In this document: positions 26,066-28,754 of the stretch, one piece after another
How positions within the stretch are numbered: the first letter of the stretch is position 1
Layout: every line of letters begins with the position of its first letter
Virus record (IMG/VR): IMGVR_UViG_3300042544_003895
Coordinates: 1 to 28,754 of that record
Strand: one strand, 5' to 3'
DNA length: 28,754 nucleotides
Origin: a virus
The notes under the pieces: model-generated
Databases searched by the model: none
What the model saw: the letters and a program-made list of their open reading frames with translations, nothing else
Told to the model about the DNA's origin: nothing
Position numbers and translations under genes: made by a program

Positions 26066-28135
26066 ATGGCAAAAGATAATTTAACAATATTTCAAAAATT
26101 AAACAGAGTTGTTAACCCTGATTATAATCCACCACAAAAACAAACAACACAAAGATTTAATTTGGGTGGTAATGAATTGCTTAAAACTACTAGCAAACAA
26201 GAATATGAAACAGCAAAATTACAAGCTCAACAAAACAAGTATTTACAAAGTACTTGGAAACGTGTTGAAAATGGGTTGTTTCAACAATCTATAAATTACG
26301 AAACTACACGTGTTGGTTCTTACGCTGATTTTGAAGCCATGGAATTTTACCCAACAATCGCAGCCGCTTTAGACGTAATGATGGAAGAATCAACTACTGT
26401 TAATGACAGAGGTAGAGTTCTTAACATTTATTCTGATAGTAAGCGTGTTAAGGGTATCCTTGAAGATTTATTCTTTAACCGTTTGGATTTACATACTACA
26501 TTACCTATGTGGACAAGAAATACTTGTAAATACGGTGATAATTTTGTTTATTTGAATATCAACGATAGACAAGGTATTATTTCCGCAAAACAAATGCCTA
26601 ACTACGAGATAGAACGTAGAGAAGCTGGTTTATATGATTTAGTTAGCGGTAGAGAATATTCTGACGACCAATCTGAAAATAGAGATAGAGTTAAATTTTA
26701 CTGGAGAGGGCGAGACGTTGAATTTAATTCATGGCAAATTGCACATTTTCGTTTGTTAGGTGATGACAGACGTTTACCATACGGTACCAGTGTTTTAGAG
26801 AAAGCTAGACGTATTTGGAAACAACTTATCTTATCTGAAGATTCAATGCTTGTATATCGTGTTACTAGAGCACCAGAAAGACGTGTTTATAAAATATATG
26901 TAGGTAACATTGATGACGCTGATGTTGAACAATATGTAAACGCTATTGCTGATAGATTTAAGCGTATGCCAATTGTTGACCCTCAAACTGGTCAAATTGA
27001 TTTAAGATATAATCAGCTTTCTAATGACCAAGATTTCTTTATCCCAGTTAGGGATGAAAGCGCACCTAACCCAATTGATACGTTGCCTGGAGCTTCAAAC
27101 TTAGACCAAATTGCAGATATTGAATACTTACAGAGAAATTTATTTACAGCGTTGCGAGTACCGAAACCATTTTTAGGTTTCGAAGAAGCAACTGGAGAGG
27201 GTAAAAATCTTGCTTTACAAGATATTCGTTTTTCGAGAACAATTAACCGTATTCAACAATCTATGTTACAAGAACTAAATAAATTAGCAATTATTCATTT
27301 ATTCTTATTAGGTTTTGAAGATGATTTAGATAACTTTACACTTACGTTAAATAACCCATCCACACAAGCTGAAATGCTTAAGGTTGAACATATGCAGGTA
27401 AAAGTTTCACTAGTTAAAGATTCTGTATCTGATATTGGTAACGGATTTGGTGTTATGTCATGGACTAGAGCTCATAGAGATATATTGGGTTGGTCTGACG
27501 ATGAAATTAAACAAGATTTACTAGAACAACGAATGGAAAAAGCAGCATCCGCTGAATTACAAAATACATCAGCTGTTATTAAACATACTGGTATGTTTGA
27601 CGCTGTTGATAAAATATATGGTGATTACCAAGCAGCTCTTAAAGGTGCTCAAGGTGGTGATGAAGCTGGCGCTGAAGGCGGCGGTGGAGGTGGTAGCTTT
27701 GGAGGCGGCGGTGGAGGCGGCTTCGGAGGTGGTGGTCTAGGTGGTGAAGATTTAGACTTTGGAGCAGAAGCTGGTGGTGAAGACGCAGAAGCTGGTGGTG
27801 ATTTAGATTTTGGAGCAGAAGCTGGTGCAGAAGAACCTGCGGCTGGAGCTGAGACAACACCTGATGCTGGTACAACACCTGAAACACCAGAAGCTTTATC
27901 GGAATCATTAAATAAAACACAAAAACTTTTAAGTGAACAAAAAATAAAATTAGAAAATCAATTAAAAGTAAGGGCTGAAAAATATCAAAAAAGATTTGTT
28001 GATGTGTTGGTAGAGTCGGTTAAAAAAAATGACAAAGAACATGATGTTAGAGTTAAAATTTACGATAAAAACGTAAAGATTAACGAAGATGTTAATAATA
28101 TGATAAATGACATAAATAAAATGTTAGATGAATAA
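26066..28135 (+). CDS. Portal protein, T4 gp20 type, with a glycine-rich C-terminal extension
   Basis: The portal forms the ring at one capsid vertex through which DNA passes. The family hallmark YRVTRAPERRVY (264-275) is followed by VGN, and other matching segments are YPTIAAALDVMMEESTT, YGTSVLEKARR, LPGASNLDQIADIEYLQRN and RVPKPFLGFEEATGEGKNLA. The first 510 residues correspond to a gp20-sized portal (T4 gp20 is 524 residues). Residues 530-610 are an unusual low-complexity extension, Gly-rich and then Glu/Ala/Asp-rich with two DLDFGAEAG repeats, followed by a coiled-coil C-terminus with VLVESVKKND and KINEDVNNMI. The tail may contact core or packaged proteins. It lies directly behind terminase. 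Confidence 0.95.
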   Translation: MAKDNLTIFQKLNRVVNPDYNPPQKQTTQRFNLGGNELLKTTSKQEYETAKLQAQQNKYLQSTWKRVENGLFQQSINYETTRVGSYADFEAMEFYPTIAAALDVMMEESTTVNDRGRVLNIYSDSKRVKGILEDLFFNRLDLHTTLPMWTRNTCKYGDNFVYLNINDRQGIISAKQMPNYEIERREAGLYDLVSGREYSDDQSENRDRVKFYWRGRDVEFNSWQIAHFRLLGDDRRLPYGTSVLEKARRIWKQLILSEDSMLVYRVTRAPERRVYKIYVGNIDDADVEQYVNAIADRFKRMPIVDPQTGQIDLRYNQLSNDQDFFIPVRDESAPNPIDTLPGASNLDQIADIEYLQRNLFTALRVPKPFLGFEEATGEGKNLALQDIRFSRTINRIQQSMLQELNKLAIIHLFLLGFEDDLDNFTLTLNNPSTQAEMLKVEHMQVKVSLVKDSVSDIGNGFGVMSWTRAHRDILGWSDDEIKQDLLEQRMEKAASAELQNTSAVIKHTGMFDAVDKIYGDYQAALKGAQGGDEAGAEGGGGGGSFGGGGGGGFGGGGLGGEDLDFGAEAGGEDAEAGGDLDFGAEAGAEEPAAGAETTPDAGTTPETPEALSESLNKTQKLLSEQKIKLENQLKVRAEKYQKRFVDVLVESVKKNDKEHDVRVKIYDKNVKINEDVNNMINDINKMLDE
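27749..27827 (+). repeat. Short direct repeat within the portal gene tail
   Basis: A 28-nt unit coding DLDFGAEAG occurs at 27749-27776 and 27800-27827 with one mismatch, within the Gly/Glu/Ala-rich part of the portal gene. Confidence 0.8.
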
Positions 28136-28154
28136 GCTTTTTGCTTAAATCTAC

Positions 28155-28162
28155 CATATTTA
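28155..28162 (+). promoter_or_regulatory. Phage-type promoter motif before the last gene
   Basis: ACCATATTTATTAATAAAA lies after the portal stop; the CATATTTA core ends 17 nt before the ATG at 28180. Confidence 0.55.
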
Positions 28163-28179
28163 TTAATAAAAAATTAGTT

Positions 28180-28754
28180 ATGCAAAATTTTGGAAAAATA
28201 AAAAACGCTTTTAGTGAAATAATTGCAGAAGGGATAGTTTCAAACGATGAATCTAAAAAGATACTCTTCAAAAAATATATAAAAACACTTAGAGAAAACA
28301 AAGCGTTAAAAACACAATTTTTGGTTTACGAAAATATCGAAAATAAAATTGAATCTAATAGAGAAAAAGCTACAGAATTTGTTAAAGAAAATATAGCTTT
28401 ATTAAACCAATTTTCAAAAAAAGAATTACAAGAAGCTAATTTAAAGTTAGCTAAACCAATTTTATTTGAAGATAATTCTGTGGTTTCTAATGATACTGAA
28501 AAGTTACATGAGGATATTTCTAAATTAATTTTTACTGAAAGAAGTCCTAAGAATATTGATACTATAATTGAAGCTATTTCAGATATTGTTGATTACATTC
28601 TTGCAAATAAAGAAAAAGTGGTAACAGAATCTTATGGTGTTCCAAATAGTATGTTAAGTTCTATTCTTGTTGAAAAATATAATGAGAAATATAGTGAATC
28701 AATAACTGAAACTGAAAAAGAAGTTATTACTGTTTTAATTGAATCTACTGATGA
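28180..28754 (+). CDS. Head-region hypothetical protein, 3' end cut off by the window
   Basis: The frame is open from ATG 28180 to the last base (191 codons). The product begins MQNFGKIKNAFSEIIAEGIV; the short helix ending I-A-E-G resembles the N-terminal capsid-targeting peptides of T4 internal proteins, which are cut after an L/I-x-E. The rest visible is helical, lysine- and glutamate-rich, with KKILFKKYIKTLRENKALK and LFEDNSVVSNDTEKLHEDIS. In T4 the genes after portal encode small core proteins and the prohead protease, so a core or scaffold role is plausible. It is not recognisable as the protease itself in the visible part. Confidence 0.6.
   Translation, partial: MQNFGKIKNAFSEIIAEGIVSNDESKKILFKKYIKTLRENKALKTQFLVYENIENKIESNREKATEFVKENIALLNQFSKKELQEANLKLAKPILFEDNSVVSNDTEKLHEDISKLIFTERSPKNIDTIIEAISDIVDYILANKEKVVTESYGVPNSMLSSILVEKYNEKYSESITETEKEVITVLIESTD

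Noticed and set aside
27639-27920. Minus-strand open frame rich in H, L and Q opposite the portal tail
   Set aside because: It is the mirror of the Gly/Glu/Ala-rich low-complexity coding sequence; it has no start context and no plausible protein composition.
1-28754. tRNA genes, CRISPR arrays or insertion sequences
   Set aside because: No cloverleaf-like segment, no regularly spaced repeats and no transposase were seen by eye; a tRNA scan would be decisive and was not possible.

Overview
The window is a piece of a large, A+T-rich tailed-phage genome, most likely a T4-related (myovirus-like) phage of a Bacteroidota host. The phage assignment rests on a T4 gp17-type large terminase (24241-26016) followed directly by a T4 gp20-type portal protein (26066-28135), with a block of virion-type genes upstream. 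The host assignment rests on two divergent promoters at 8077-8139 that carry TATATTTG, an exact match to the Bacteroidota -7 box TAnnTTTG, each with a TTG 19-20 nt upstream, and on A-rich leaders without Shine-Dalgarno sequences.

Layout. (1) 1-2703, plus strand: the end of a leucine-rich-repeat protein, a YkuK-like RNase H-fold protein, two small proteins, and an ABC-type ATPase/acetyltransferase gene broken at a T9 run. (2) 8058-2692, minus strand: a ClpC-type unfoldase with its own terminator, then a three-gene operon (GNAT-zinc protease fusion, two-segment membrane protein, DUF5661-type protein). (3) 8156-10024, plus strand: five small genes, one with a KTSC domain. (4) 10018-13122: a thymidylate synthase locus invaded by two GIY-YIG homing endonuclease genes, with several copies or remnants of a thyA 5' end in front of and between them. 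(5) 13150-15891: a single-pass membrane protein, then a fibre/lectin gene flanked by two paralogous small beta-rich proteins. (6) 15931-24156: a tightly packed run of structural or virion-associated genes, including a very long acidic modular protein split at an A10 run and an 820-residue mosaic of at least six small domains, ending at a strong terminator. (7) 24241-28754: terminase, portal and the start of a third gene in the position where T4 encodes core/protease components.

Working together: the promoters fall into two classes. TATATTTG drives clpC and the 8156 cluster and looks like a host-sigma (early) signal. A variant ending in A (TATATTTA, or GATATTTA/CATATTTA) lies mostly 14-19 nt before the start codon of the terminase, portal, fibre, endonuclease and other genes and looks like a phage-programmed class. 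Many virion-region proteins carry short [ILV]-N-E or L-[IL]-R-E motifs at domain junctions or ends, which resemble the L/I-x-E sites cut by T4-type prohead proteases. The most interesting proposal is that the 820-residue mosaic and its neighbours are capsid-packaged polyproteins cut into separate effector domains during head maturation. That is inference from sequence only.

No tRNA, rRNA, CRISPR array or insertion sequence was recognised, and no gene-free stretch longer than 300 bases exists.
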